DNA of 64,000 bases from Hofstenia miamia (GCA_900660155.1 CABFPE010000716.1:303569-367568), one strand, 5' to 3'; counted from the stretch's first letter, positions 33,776 to 45,932 are shown. Translations and numbers: made by a program. Notes: a model not told the origin generated them from the letters alone.

Positions 33776-34012
33776 CTAATTTCCTGGAGCATCCCAAATG
33801 TTAACTTGATTTTCCATGTTTTTTTGTTGCAGTGGACATATTTTTAAAGTTTTTGTAGCCTTTAATCCATGGAGATTGACGTGAAGTTGATAATAATAAC
33901 CAGGGCCAACAGTAAAATCCATCAAATTCTGAACAACCAGCAATCCACGAATATTTTTTGTACCAATGCCATGCATGTACTCAGTTTCCTCAAACAAATA
34001 CTTGGGGTTGGT
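33776..34012 (-). CDS. Lone terminal exon, possibly cystatin-like, secreted-type
   Basis: A 79-codon open stretch that begins exactly after a GGTAG acceptor on the minus strand and runs to a stop (reads TNPKYLFEETEYMHGIG, then NLMDFTVGPGYYYQLHVNLH, then KICPLQQKNMENQ, ending WDAPGN). There is no upstream ATG in frame before an in-frame TAG, so it is best explained as a last exon in phase 0. The order V-x-P-G-x-Y-Y-x-L-x-V, then a CPL and W-x-x-P near the end, faintly recalls the QVVAG-Y loop and C-terminal PW of cystatins. This is a weak resemblance. No upstream exon was identified, so it could also be an orphaned exon. Confidence 0.35.
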   Translation of the reverse strand, partial: TNPKYLFEETEYMHGIGTKNIRGLLVVQNLMDFTVGPGYYYQLHVNLHGLKATKTLKICPLQQKNMENQVNIWDAPGN

Positions 34013-34222
34013 CTACCACTTTGTTTTATAACAATTTTGTAACAAAGGGTAAGTTTTGCAAATGAGGTGTTTTATATTACTAATTGTTGACATTCGTAAA
34101 AGGAACCATAGATGATCAGGAGACAACAGAATGAAAAAAATTCTAATTAGTGAAAGACAAGCGCGGGAATCTGGGTAAGTGATATCTCAATCACTGACCC
34201 AGCAAAGAAAATCTACGCTTAA

Positions 34223-35095
34223 CCCTATTTGCCACAGGATAGTTTTGTCTGTTGAATTCACAATAGGGGTTGATTCAACACCCCCATAAAAATTTTTCTA
34301 CTAAAGATTATTCCGTGAAACTTTGTAGAATACTAAAACAATCCCTCCTTTTCAAGTTGAGGCCATTAAATGGACTGTGACGTCATCTTTTTTTTGGTGA
34401 CATCATCATTTCCAATAATAGATAGAGAAAATTTGGGAATTTTTTCAACTTTTTCAGTTTAATAAACTATATTATGCGTGTTAGTTTATAATAATTGCTT
34501 TTTGTATTAATCGGAAGCCCTTTGCTTAAAATCAGACATCAAATTATTGAAATGCAGAGCAAAAAGAATAGTTTTATGTAAAAACGCATATTGATATAAT
34601 GTGTGGAAAAATACTATTTTGCAAAAACTCGACACATTAAACTTTATTTCATATGTATTGCTCTTTACATAATCATTCAATCAGTTTCCTCCATGCATTA
34701 GTTATGTTTCACCAGTGTTGTCCATGGGAATTGTATTCCTATGGGAATCCATGTGAAACATCCCATGGGATGAAATGGGACAGCACAAATTGTAATGGAA
34801 TGGGATAGGGCAAAATACAAATCCCTTGTACAATCTTGTGCTTCACTTATCGCTTTGAGCATTAAATTTTAAATAAGTTGAAACAAAAGTATGCTAAAAT
34901 TTTTCAAAGTATAGTTGGCAAATGTCCTATAGTGAGAAAACAAAAAGTTTGAATTTGTTTCAAATTTAGTCAGAATACTTTGCAATCTACAAAAGTAAAA
35001 GTCAGGAAAGCATAGCCATATCGGTGTTTTCAAAAAGCTAAAATTTAAGGAAGTTTACAGGGGGCGGAATCAACCCCCTCCTGTGGTCAACAGGG
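34223..35095. mobile_element. piggyBac-like MITE (TTAA target)
   Basis: TTAA on both sides (34219-34222, 35096-35099), with inverted ends CCCTATTTGCCACAGGA and, in complement, CCCTGTTGACCACAGGA. TTAA duplication with CCC-starting ends is the piggyBac pattern. No transposase; the interior contains repeats of CCATGGGAT/GGAATGGGAT (34720-34815). Confidence 0.7.
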
Positions 35096-35395
35096 TTAAA
35101 ATGATGGGACCGAATAAATTTCGAAGCAGTGATAGCTTCTCAATTATATTCGTTTTAAGCGCTGTGGGTTAGTACAGTTACCAAGGCTTCGTTCTAAATT
35201 ATGATCAGAGAAGATTGCAACATAAATATTTAAATATGTAATTATGGAATATTATTAATTAATTCAACTACTTATAATTTAAAAGTAATGTGTGAAAATA
35301 AAATTTTGTTGAATGTTTACTACCAAAAATACTGCAGAATATTTGTAAAATTTATACATTTATACAAATATTCTGGTTTGGAGCAACAATAGCAT

Positions 35396-35434
35396 ATATA
35401 TATATATATATATATATAGATATATATATATATA
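35396..35434. repeat. (TA)n microsatellite
   Basis: Nearly pure TA dinucleotide run. Confidence 0.9.
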
Positions 35435-35499
35435 TTTCTGATTCTTCACTGAGATTATTGGGTCCCCACTGCTTACCAAACTGACCCAGACGCTACGCC

Positions 35500-36200
35500 A
35501 CTATGGCTAGGCCTTCCGAATTTTCTACAACTTTGTCCATACGCTGGACAATTTCTTGGTTATGGATTCTGCCACATTGGCGAAATTCATATTCATTACT
35601 TTCAGTGATTTTCTTAAACAGACTTTTCCTTCTATGTATTGATCAATCTCCGCTTTCATTTCAGGATTTTCTTCCCCATTATTACTGTTGATAAGTTTGA
35701 TTTGATCAAGCGATTCTTCCGCTGCTCTACAAAATTGTATTGTCTTGTGCAAATTAATATTTGGTTCTTGCAATAGTCTTTCCTGAAATCTCACACCTTG
35801 TGTAGATAATATGATCCGATCATGAATTTAACTGTCTTCCAATGGACCAAAGTTACAATTCTTTGCTTTTGTTCTTAAAAGATTTATGTAGCCATCGCTT
35901 TTCATTTTTGCTTTGAAACACTTCATTACTAAAGTGAGAAAAATAGTCATTAAATATTTCTAGCATGTGCTCAAATTCAGTGCGATTTTATCCAGCTTGC
36001 CAACAAAAATTGTGTAAAACTTCGTTTGCCTAATTTTCAGTAAATACCGGGAATATTCCAATTTTTACTTTGTTAGATTTCTTAGCTACTTCAATTGTTT
36101 GGATGAATGACAAGAAATCACTCTTCATTTATTCCATTCTGAGATATGTTGGGGTTGTCAACATATAGAGGTTTGGGCTTCAGTGATTCAAATGACATGT
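35500..36200 (-). mobile_element. Ty3/Gypsy retroelement fossil, gag region (broken)
   Basis: The minus strand reads RFQERLLQEPNINLHKTIQF and CRAAEESLDQIKLI (35690-35794), the familiar end of the capsid-type domain of Ty3/Gypsy gag. Broken and old. It may belong with the pol fossil at 24.06-26.9 kb: same strand, correct order, with later insertions between. Confidence 0.65.
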
Positions 36201-36499
36201 GTCACCATGTAATGAACATAATTTTTTGAAATGTGATAGATTTATCATGTGATTTTTTAAAAAATATCTACAATCAATCAAAAGTGGTGTTATAAAAATT
36301 CGAATAAATATTGCTAAAGGATATTGCATCTGTAACTAATAGAAAATTATCTAGCTTAAGCTACTGTTAAGAAAGATCGACGCAAATATTCAAATGAATA
36401 GAATTCTATTATTTCTACAATATAGTTCGGAATTATGCGTATTGAAATTTTTGAAGTAGAGTAATTTGGTGAACTATCATGTGATAGAAAATTGTTGAA

Positions 36500-36800
36500 T
36501 TTCAAAATTTTCCTCATAATGTCTATCTATGCAAAGCTACAACTGGTGGAGGAGACCAGATCATCGCACAGCGCCCCCCCCCCCNNNNNNNNNNNNNNNN
36601 NNNNNNNNNNNNNNNNNNNNNNNNNNNNNNNNNNNNNNNNNNNNNNNNNNNNNNNNNNNNNNNNNNNNNNNNNNNNNNNNNNNNNNCCCCCCCCCCCCCC
36701 CACCACAGCACAGGTATCTACTCATGGTATTTAGAATCTGTATGGCATATGTAGCTTTCTGCATATCAAGTGTAGAAAGCGCTAGCATTTGCTTTCTTTA
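36500..36800. repeat. Second copy of the 23.0-kb repeat, split by an assembly gap
   Basis: Shares GGAGGAGACCAGAT, ACAGCACAGG and TACTCATGG with 23040-23170. A gap of 102 N (36585-36686) with poly-C on both sides interrupts it, probably a sequencing artefact. ORFs reading through the gap are meaningless. Confidence 0.55.
36585..36686. other. Assembly gap (N run)
   Basis: 102 N flanked by poly-C. Confidence 0.95.
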
Positions 36801-36829
36801 CCTTATAGGCGGTGGCTAAGAATACTTTC

Positions 36830-37488
36830 TAGTACTTTGTTTTTTTGAGACTGTTCTTAACAAACAAGTAAGCTAATTGACTTCAATTGATCTATGACGC
36901 AATTTAATCGACGATGAAAACATTTTTGCAAACGACATATTTCAAATTCGAACACTAATACTGTTTTTTGAATATGTTGCTCAAATCGCTTATAATGACA
37001 ATTTGCATCAACAAAGTTCTTGTCTTTTTTTAAATTTTCTTCTTTGGAGAAGGGGAATTAATTGCTTGATATAGAAGGTACATCAGTTCCTTGAATTGTA
37101 ATGATATCATGAGTTCCAGATGCTCGCTCTAAAAAAGGTTGTGCATTTGAAATGCTTTCGAACTAAACAAAGCAAGAATACCTGTAGTTTTTCAGATTTT
37201 TGAAATTTTAAACAGAATATAAAGAATATAATTTTTTATCTTGCCATAGGGCATTTTTGTACCCGCACCTGCCCGTAAGATGTTCATTGGCATCCATACC
37301 CCAGAAGGCCCACCCGAATACCCCTAAGCTCAATTTCAACAACTAATGGAAATAACACAATACAAAATTATGCAAAAACAATGTTTTGTCGGTGGTCATA
37401 TAACAGGATTGTTCGTTTAGCTGTGATGATTTTGGTAGCAGCTAAAATAATATACTAGAATAGATATTTAGGTAACTTATTTTATTCC
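36830..37488. other. Stretch without recognisable gene
   Basis: No domain, repeat end or splice context recognised. Confidence 0.35.
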
Positions 37489-37829
37489 CAGGCGCGGTTT
37501 CAGGGAGTACGGTCCTCCCTTTCCCAAACGATCTAAGCATAATATGTGATTATTTTAATATAAAATATTTTTTTAGTGTTACTCATACGATAGAAATCAT
37601 TTTTGAACAATTTTATGCTTTGACATTATTATAAAATGTCTTTAAAAGACTAGCTTTCTTTCATGCGTATAAATATAAAACTTAAAGTTTTGTGAACTTC
37701 ATAAATCATTGCGATTTTTGGCAAATATGATTCGATTTTGAATAAATTGCAAATATATAATCGTTTTATAATATAAAATAAAAAATTGAAGCCCCTTTCC
37801 CCATTCGAAATCTTCTAGGACCGCGCCTG
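37489..37829. mobile_element. MITE with CAGGCGCGG ends
   Basis: CAGGCGCGGTTTCAGG at the left and, in complement, CAGGCGCGGTCCTAGA at the right; 341 bp, AT-rich, non-coding. Ends of this kind are common in hAT-type MITEs. No clear target duplication. Confidence 0.55.
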
Positions 37830-39060
37830 TTGGGATTACACCCTTATTTATTAGTAATATTATGATGTAAAATGAAAACGTAAATACACATTTAGAAATT
37901 TTATTCCATTTTTTCTAATTAAGGAAAGCCTGTTTTAATGTGAATTGAGAAAATACCTACACCCTAAGTGATTGCTATACCTGTAAATCTAACATCTGCT
38001 TATGAACACGGATGAAACTACACTCAAGCAACGGGAACTACAATGCAAATAAGTTGCATCAAGTGATCTTTTCCTTCAGTCACAAGCTTCATCGTAGCAC
38101 TGTCTTCTCACACCATTTAAATGAATTTAATATTTCGATGAAATAGCAATTATGATTTTTTCAAACTCAAAACCTATATTTCTTAGAAGTTCAGCAAATT
38201 GTTGAATTCTTCTCTTATGTAAAAGTATATGTCCAAAAATACTGTACACAAAGGCTTCAATTCTTGTTTCTTGCCCATCATATCATGCTATATAATTTAC
38301 TGATAATATCAGCTATGACATGAATTAATACAATTTGAAGTGTTGATGACTTCTATTTTTTCCTTCATGTGTTGTTTAGTAGAGGATCGCCTTATGCCTG
38401 CATCAATAGAAAGCTAAATAATTTCCTAGGTTGATTTCATGATTTCTTTACTCTCAATTTTACCTTGCAGACGAATATTTTGTTAGAACAATACAGAGCG
38501 CTCTAACTATCTATATTATATGAGTCGATTTTCTTGAATCATTTCGTCCTTTTTTATCAAATCTGAAGGTAAAATTAATTCAGGTTTTTTTTATTCTCCT
38601 CAAAAATTTTTTACTTACTTTCATCACTTTGGTATGCTATAAGCTTTCGAATTTTGCAAATTCATCAGTTTAAGAGACAAATTTTTTATAGTGCTCTCCA
38701 GGAAAAGACAGAATCACCTTGTGATGCGATCGCACCCAAAAACCTAGATGATAACATGACTTCTAAGCTATGAACAGTCACATTTATTGAAAAAATTCAA
38801 CGATAAATTCTAATTGCTTAATTTTGTTATTGCAAGAATTACTTGTCAAAGTGTTCTAATTTTGACACAAATGAAGATTGAAAGTTGAACACCTTTCAAA
38901 CTTTGATTTGCACATTTGAATACTAATTAATTCAAGTTTGATTTATAATTAAAAAGATTCAAAAGTTAATTTCAAGCTTTTTTTGTAGAAATTATTTTTA
39001 AATACACACAACTTAAATATACATATACTACAGACTAAACTACAATAAAAATAAATTAAA
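37830..39060. other. Stretch without recognisable gene
   Basis: AT-rich, no ORF of note, no repeat ends recognised. Confidence 0.35.
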
Positions 39061-39084
39061 AAGCGCACGGATATTAAACTGGAT

Positions 39085-39240
39085 TAAAATTTTTTATTTT
39101 GTTCTGTTAATAAATTGTATTAACAGATTTTTAAATGCATTTATATTACTGGCTTTACTTACACTGATAGGTAAATTGTTCCACAGTATGCAAAATGTTG
39201 TTGTGAAAGAATTATATCAGTACCCTGTGGAACTCTTTTA
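39085..39240 (-). mobile_element. LINE 3' end fragment (CR1/Jockey-like)
   Basis: The minus strand reads NSFTTTFCILWNNLPISVSK and NAFKNLLIQFINRTK before a stop. The WNNLP...FK pattern is the C-terminal end of non-LTR RT proteins, as in the LINE at 560-2526. 5'-truncated. Confidence 0.65.
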
Positions 39241-39521
39241 GTAGTTATCAATACGCACACGTTGATTGATTTGAATGTAAAGTGCATTTACAAATGAGTG
39301 GGGCCCCAAAATTATATGATGCAGATCTTGCATATATTTTTTGTAACAAAATAGAGCATATATACCACAACATCAATTAAACAAGCATAGCAAATTGTCA
39401 TACTATGATTATTTTTCTACTTATTCACACAATATCAGAATAAAGCATTACATTTATTGCTATCTTCATCAATAAATTCGCATCAGAACGTCAAGTCACA
39501 CAGAAAACAATTTAAGGGCTA

Positions 39522-39706
39522 AACAACGTTGTTTTAAGTTGTTATGTGGTTATTTTATGTATCAAAAACAACGTTGTTTTAACGTCGAAATGGTACCATT
39601 TCATTAGTCGAAACAAAGTTGCTTCAACAACGTCACATTAGGTTGCTTTTTGGTTGTATTTTATGAATAAAAAGACAATATTTTAAGGTCGTAACAACGT
39701 TGTTTT
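39522..39706. repeat. Array of palindromic 14-mer AACAACGTTGTTTT
   Basis: Exact copies at 39522-39535, 39567-39580 and 39693-39706, with diverged forms between (GTTGCTTCAACAACGTC). The core ACAACGTTGT is a perfect palindrome. Non-coding; origin unknown. Confidence 0.7.
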
Positions 39707-39709
39707 ATG

Positions 39710-40655
39710 TTGTCACATGATTGTTTTAGCATTACTTTTATATGCAAAATAACATTTTACATTGCTAAACAGTTCAAGCATTGCTGCTTAAACAAACACA
39801 AGCCCAATAAAGGGCTGACCATTATCTTTCAGTTACTGTCAATACAACAATTTGTTAGCCATTTAAATGAATGTTTTGTAAATAAATGATAACAATGGGA
39901 ATAAAAATTTGCCAAATTTACCAAAAATTTAAAAATCTAAAATAAGGTACAATTTTGAATTAGTACTTTCTTAAATCGATGAAAATATCTTCTGCTCAAA
40001 TGTAACTTTTTTATTTAACCGTGAATTTCAAGGTGTCCAAATATTCATGAATAGATTATTTTGAAAATTCACTTATCTGGTATATTATAATTTTCACAAA
40101 TTTAAAATTTCACAAAAGATTTCGCAAATCCTTTTTTTTATATTAAAAGGATCTAGTAACAAGAATAACAAAGTAAGTTTTATTTCCGAGAATCTGCTCA
40201 CTAATTATTCATTACTAAAGCTGTTATTATGATTTTAGTGGTTGCTGCAACAACCAAAAGTATGAAACAACTATAAACAACATAAAAACAAACAAAATTG
40301 TTATCTGGGACGATGGCATCGAATCATTATTCTTGCAATAGGCATACCATTCCACCATTCTGCCAAATATTGGCATTTTTGTTTCCTTGCAACACATTTT
40401 TCAAACTGTTTTGTTCTAGGAAGCATCCTGCGGATCTGAACCAAAAGTATGAGCCTTACTACTGCAGAACATCTCAGTGTGTGGATGTTCCAAGCAATCT
40501 TGTGCTTCTGAAATGACTCAAAGTGGCTTTGTATATATAAAAAAACCGCCACTTGGGTATAGTAAAATCGTGAACTTGATAAACAACCGATTATAGGAGT
40601 TTGAACACTTCTTATATAAACATCTCATAACATGTTCCTTTAGTTTTTGATCGCT
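39710..40655. other. Stretch without recognisable gene
   Basis: Overlapping ORFs at 40298-40516 (+) and 40301-40552 (-) are mirror images of one block and show no known domain. Confidence 0.35.
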
Positions 40656-42386
40656 GTGTAAAGCACAGTGTTGTTTGAGTAATAGATTTGTAAGCAAGCT
40701 CTTGATTATATTAAAAACATAAAAAGCATACAAAAGCATATTCAGACACATTTTCATATCATCTTACTGTACTTATTAATGTAATTAAAATGTAGACCAT
40801 GTGTAACAAAAATTTATTAGAAAGTTATTTATGCTAGATTGTTAGTTATAAAGTTGCACCCTTAGAATTTTTGAATACGAAAATATTAAATGTCATTATC
40901 AATTTCTATGGAAATGTAAGAAATCAACACAAGCAAGGAATGATCCACTCATTACAATTTATATCAGAATAACTCTTAATTATAATACTAAGTGTCCGTT
41001 TCAAACTTATGAGACTTGACGAAATTTTCCAAACAGGTTCTAAAATAATGAAAAACCTAAATTTAATGAAAACAGTTTTGAGTAATTTGTAAAAGATAAA
41101 TTTGAATTAAAATCTCCAGGTTAGTTTTGAGAATTTCTAATCACCACGTTTATAGGTCAAGTCAATAGACAATGCATTCAAACATTGCAACGTCTTTTCT
41201 TAGATTAATAAAATGTTTACTCAAACTTTCTAAGAAATTATGAACATCTTAAATGCATACGTAAAATTTATAAGTAACTCGCAAACGGGAAATGTAAATC
41301 CTTCTTGCATGCCTGTCAAAAACAAGTAGAAATATTCTTAAGAAATACAACTCCTCAACAAAACTCTTTAATCTAAGTTGGTAGACATTTAAATGTTCAT
41401 GGAATGATCTAGGAATTTTTTAATTCCAATGATCTATACTTCAGTATTTAAATAACAATTAGTATTAATGAATTGATATTCTCTTAAAGTAGCCCTCAGT
41501 GTAAATTCCAATGCACTACTACCACATATTGAATTTTGCACAAAGGTTGCACACAAACATTTAACACCTCTGTTTTCTAATGGTAAAATTGGCAGGACCT
41601 ACAATAATAAAATTTGGATCAGGTGGTAATTTCAATTTCACTTTAATAAGTTAAGCAATTTGCTTTTCCATATTTCTATACCAAATTCACTGCATGACTT
41701 ACTGTGAGTTTCTATTATATTTTGAATTTTATTTTTGTTTGCAGGAAAGTGTAGTTAACCAAAAAATTATTACTAAATATTGTAGGCCAATCTATTGTAT
41801 AAAATTATCACAATAAATACAATAAGAATACAATTTGAAAAATATCATCTGCTTCATTTTCGATTACAGGCAAGGCAAGTATTTCTAAAGCTCACAAACA
41901 TAAATATTAGTCACATGTGTAAAACTGCATCAGAATAACGAAATTTTTAAAATCCTTTATTCCTATTGCTTGAAAATATATCACATTGGTTGGTGTTAGC
42001 GATAGGTCAAGAGTTGTATACAATACACTGATTATCCCTCTTTACATCGTCCTGTGCCGTGTTGATTTTTACAGAAAATTTCGTGACTGTGACGTATTCG
42101 TTCCCACATTAAAATACATATCAAATATATTTATTTTGACTTCCTAAATATATTAATATGCATATTAACATCATCAAATGTTTTGTTTCTTAAACAACTT
42201 GTTAGACTGATGAAAATATATAACGCTAAAAAGATTTCATTCATGGAGTTTTAATCTAAGATGGCTTTTACATTCACTGAAAAATTTATAGATTTTTTGT
42301 CCCGTGCCGTACTCATGCTTGAAACTTCATTCCGAATTGTGCTCCTGCCCCACTACGTCCTTTTGTGCTGTGCCATGCTGTATATC

Positions 42387-43140
42387 CAGGGCTACCGATT
42401 TTGCTCTTAACAGAAAACAGCAACTGTTTTGCTGTTAACAGCTTCGATATTTTCTTACTTAATCCTTAGATAAGATAAAAAATTCGTATCTAGGTTCCGA
42501 CATTGCATGGATAGGAGACAAAAACATTTTTTCTAAGCAGAAAGAAAGAGACAATTAAAAACAACTACTATAAACAGTAAATAAAGGCGAATTCTAAAAT
42601 GGATTAATTATTAAAAATAACTACGAAACATATAAACATGAACAAAAGCAGTAATAAAACCTAATCTTCATCAGAATTTAGGGCATAAGTCTTCTGGCTG
42701 AATCATTATACAAATCATCTAGCGTTATAATAGCAGGTGCTTTTAAATGCTTTGAAAATTGTACTAAATCAAAAGTTGATCATCCATTCTAAAAGTTGAA
42801 AAATTACGAGAAATGACCCAGTACAATGAATGAATTGATGAGTCCCCAATATACAACATGATTGATACGTTGAAACAACACCATTTATTAATGGGGCTTG
42901 TTAACATACTTGGGGCTGCAACTATTTTTTATCAATGATTTCAACACTGGTCTGAATTCTGGCCGTCTTTGATGCGATGTTGAGGGGATTCAAGGACATT
43001 GATCGACTGTGAACAACACAGATAATATGCCAATATACGTTAATTTCATTTGTTGTTTTGAACAGCAATTGGTTGTTGTTTACTGTAACAGTTTGCAGAT
43101 GCTAACAGCGCTGTTAACAGCAGTGCTGTTGGGAGCCTTG
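42387..43140. mobile_element. hAT-like MITE in 5' flank of Ly6 gene B
   Basis: The ends CAGGGCTACC and, in complement, CAAGGCTCCC are flanked by TGTATATC / GTTATATC (6 of 8 alike). Subterminal copies of CTGTTAACAG lie on both sides. 754 bp, non-coding. The duplicate locus at 48-50 kb has no counterpart, so it inserted after the duplication or was lost there. Confidence 0.55.
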
Positions 43141-43427
43141 GTTATATCACATTTGATTGATGCATTGATCAAATAGAAATAATTGATAATGAAACAAATA
43201 CTAAATGACTGCCTTGTTGATAAATGCATGGATATTTTTTAAAATTTAAGTTGATGAAATCAATACTTTGGCAACTCAACATATTCAAGCTCAATAAATT
43301 CGTAGAAAATTTTTATTGATTTAAACTATATCAATCATTGAGACATTTCTGTGACTTGTTTACTATTTTAGTAATTAAATGATAAGAAAGGGTAAAGAGT
43401 ATATTTGAATTATTTCTCAAATTTAGC

Positions 43428-43435
43428 ATATAAAT
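43428..43435 (+). promoter_or_regulatory. Possible TATA box of Ly6 gene B
   Basis: TATAAATA lies 32 bp before the ATG at 43467. If used, the 5' UTR would be very short, so either the real start lies further upstream or this is chance. Confidence 0.3.
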
Positions 43436-43466
43436 ACTGTCAAAAATGATAAAAGGTGCTTAAATT

Positions 43467-43750
43467 ATGCTTACAGTAGTTTTGCTTGTAATAGCTTTTG
43501 TGATGAAATTTTCACAAGCTTCTGTGAGCTGCTTCATTGGGAATATATCCATTAATGAAACCGACACTTCGCGTTTGAAGACTTATTCCTGCTTCAAATC
43601 TTGCACAATTACAAAAACGAATGATGAATATGTAATGAGCGGCTCTTGGAGTTCCTGTGAAGATTGCTATTTACTTCCATTAGAAGTAGATGATGAGCGT
43701 TACTGTTGTAGCTATTCAAACGGCTGCAACATCCCTGACAACATTAAAAA
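43467..43750 (+). CDS. Ly6/uPAR two-domain secreted protein B, exon 1 (signal peptide and first LU domain)
   Basis: First coding exon of a 190-residue protein. MLTVVLLVIAFVMKFSQA is a signal peptide, with cleavage expected near residue 19. Cysteines 22, 42, 46, 64, 67, 80, 81 and 87 form a complete eight-cysteine LU domain ending YCCSYSNGCN. The exon is 284 nt, the same as gene A, and ends AAAAA|GTAAGT two bases into a codon. Acidic and polar loops (ETDTSR, EVDDER) suggest a soluble extracellular ligand or inhibitor rather than an enzyme. Its locus has been duplicated to 48-50 kb, where the copy is dead. Confidence 0.85.
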
Positions 43751-44221
43751 GTAAGTTGTAAGAAGCATGTAGTTTGCAATGAGCTCATTATTGGCAGTAA
43801 GAGATTAGGACAATTTAAGAATATTGGACTTGTATAAATGTACCTGCAACCACAGGTGGGTATTTTGACATACTATATTTAAAATTTTCTGATGTAAAGA
43901 ATCTTTCATTCTTCATAATTTTGAGTTTCATTGACATCTTGTAGACATTTGTTAGCTTGGCTAATTTACAGTAATTAATATTATACAGAATTAAATCTTC
44001 TAATTATTAAAAATACGAATCAGTTGCTATTTAATAATTAAATTTTCATTTAACTCAGTTGCATAGATGAAAATATTATGGGATTCATTTTAACTACATC
44101 ACATCAACCCAATGTTAATGTTGCAACATATTGCTTAACCTGACCATGCATGGCGTTTAGAATTGAAATTTTGTTACTAGTGAATGATTTTATATTTGTA
44201 ATTACCTTTTTAAAAATAGCC

Positions 44222-44268
<47 letters not shown>

Positions 44269-45600
44269 AAATGCAACTTAAAATTTTTATGGTTTTTAAC
44301 CATAGCTAACGAACATAAAACCATTATTGAAGTCCTGTATATAAAACATATGTTCCCTGAAATTTTGTGCTAGTGACGGAGTTTAAAACAAAAACTATAA
44401 ATTTTTTGTTGTGGTTGGTACGTTATTTGAATATATTTTCTATTTCAAATTATCAGAGTATGGAGAAGGAGGTCTGAAGTTGAAGGTTATTTCTTCGTGA
44501 TGGTATTGCCAACACCTTCAAAATTGTTTGTACGTATAATTCATTATCTTCTTCTCTGCTATTGTTTTCAAATTTATTGTTCTTCTCTACTTCAAAAAGA
44601 AGTTTGACTGAACACAGACAAAAATAGTTTTATTGAAAATTAATGAATTTTTTTTGCTCATTGTTTTTAAAATGTGGTGACACTTAGGCAGGTTTCTGTT
44701 ATAGTTAAAGAGACTTTTTTAAATATGTTTTGTAGATACGAAATAATTTTGTGCCACGTGATTATTAAAAATCAGCATTTCTATGTAGGCTTAGGTTGCA
44801 AATAAACTTTTGAAAATTATGTTTTGGTAGCACAAATTCAACAATTTCTAGAATTTTTGTTCATAAAAAAGTGTATGAATCCAAGTGATGATCTTCTAGA
44901 AGGAGTACTGTAAATCCTACCAGAATGAATAAACTTTCTTGAAATGTCAGCATGTGGATTAGAATTCTTTAATAAAAATATTTCTTTATAATTTCAATGA
45001 TTTCCAACAAACAGTAAAAAGTTTTTTTGTAACACTTTGTTAGCCAAAGAAAAATTAACTTGTACATGCCTAAGTACTTGTAAGTCTTTAATTAAGTTTG
45101 CAAACTACCATCACACAACTAGACCTCAAAAAATGCATTTGCTCTCAATTCAGTTTTTGCTAATCCCAATCTTCAGCAAGCAGATGCCTCAAATACTACA
45201 AAATTAAAACATAAAAATTTACACAAATTAAGGTAAAAAAATTTGGCACAATAATCAGAAATATTAATTTTTAGACAACCTTTTAGATTGATTAGTTACC
45301 AGATATTTCAGAAACCTAAAATTAATACTTTTGAAATTGTTTAATGATTTTAATGGATAATTTTACAAAAGTTTTGCAAGAAATTTGATGTATGTGATAT
45401 TGTTTTTTCAAAAATGCAATAACCAACTGCAAACCAATTTTCTCAAACTAGTTAATGTGTATGCAAAACGAACATTTTCAATTTATTGTGATTAACTGCT
45501 GATATATTCTGTAGTATACAACTACATTGGATCCAGAAATGAAATTGATTTTAGAATTGCACGATTCATTTTTAAATCTATATATTAATTTCTAATTTAG
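43751..45600 (+). other. Intron of Ly6 gene B
   Basis: A 1850-bp intron with GT...AG ends, (TA)n at 44223-44264, and no transposon recognised. The same intron in gene A is 5013 bp because of insertions. Confidence 0.75.
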
Positions 45601-45889
45601 AATTACTAACTGCAGGAATAATTACTACAGATGTAAGCTTGAACATAAACCGATGACTGGGGCTGACAGGTTATACAAATCATGTGGTTTAAAAATAAAG
45701 CCGAACAGTGAAACTACGACATATTTTGGAAATGATAAAAGCTGTAGTACTACCTGCAGTGATGAAGAACAAATATGCTGCACTGGTAATTTTTGCAACA
45801 ATATTGACATGCCTATTACAGTAAAAAAGAAAAAGGAGTCTTCAGGATATGCAATTAATATACATAACCAGAATGGTTATTGGAATTAA
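45601..45889 (+). CDS. Ly6/uPAR two-domain secreted protein B, exon 2 (second LU domain)
   Basis: Starts after AATTTAG. Its first base completes codon 95 (AAA), then ITNCRNNYYRCKL follows. A downstream GCAG at about 45615 would also keep the frame, but TTTAG is conserved with gene A and supplies the domain's first cysteine. Cysteines 99, 106, 123, 143, 147, 154, 155 and 160 make a second full LU domain ending QICCTGNFCNN (CC-x4-CN). The tail is basic then polar (VKKKKESSG ... NQNGYWN), without a GPI signal, so the protein is probably secreted. The block DRLYKSC is identical in gene A, and the first domain is more conserved between copies than the second. Confidence 0.83.
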
Positions 45890-45932
45890 GCAATGAATTT
45901 TTTACTTTTTTAATAATAATTTTGTATCTTCA

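Larger units (their letters stand above)
40660..43760. repeat. Segmental duplication, copy carrying Ly6 gene B 5' flank and exon 1
   Basis: Aligns in order with 48045-49960. Paired landmarks include AGTTGTAAAGTTGCACCC-like strings (about 40846 and 48174), ACACAAGCAAGGAATGATCC (about 40928 and 48257), GGTCAAGAGTTGTATAC / AAGTCAAGAGTTGTATGC (about 42005 and 49318), and exon 1 itself. About 75% identical in good blocks, by eye. Confidence 0.8.

Noticed and set aside
36492-36819. ORFs on both strands across the N run
   Set aside because: They read through the assembly gap and poly-C; meaningless.
45601-45616. Downstream GCAG acceptor for Ly6 gene B
   Set aside because: It also keeps the frame but would remove the first cysteine of the second LU domain; TTTAG is shared with gene A.
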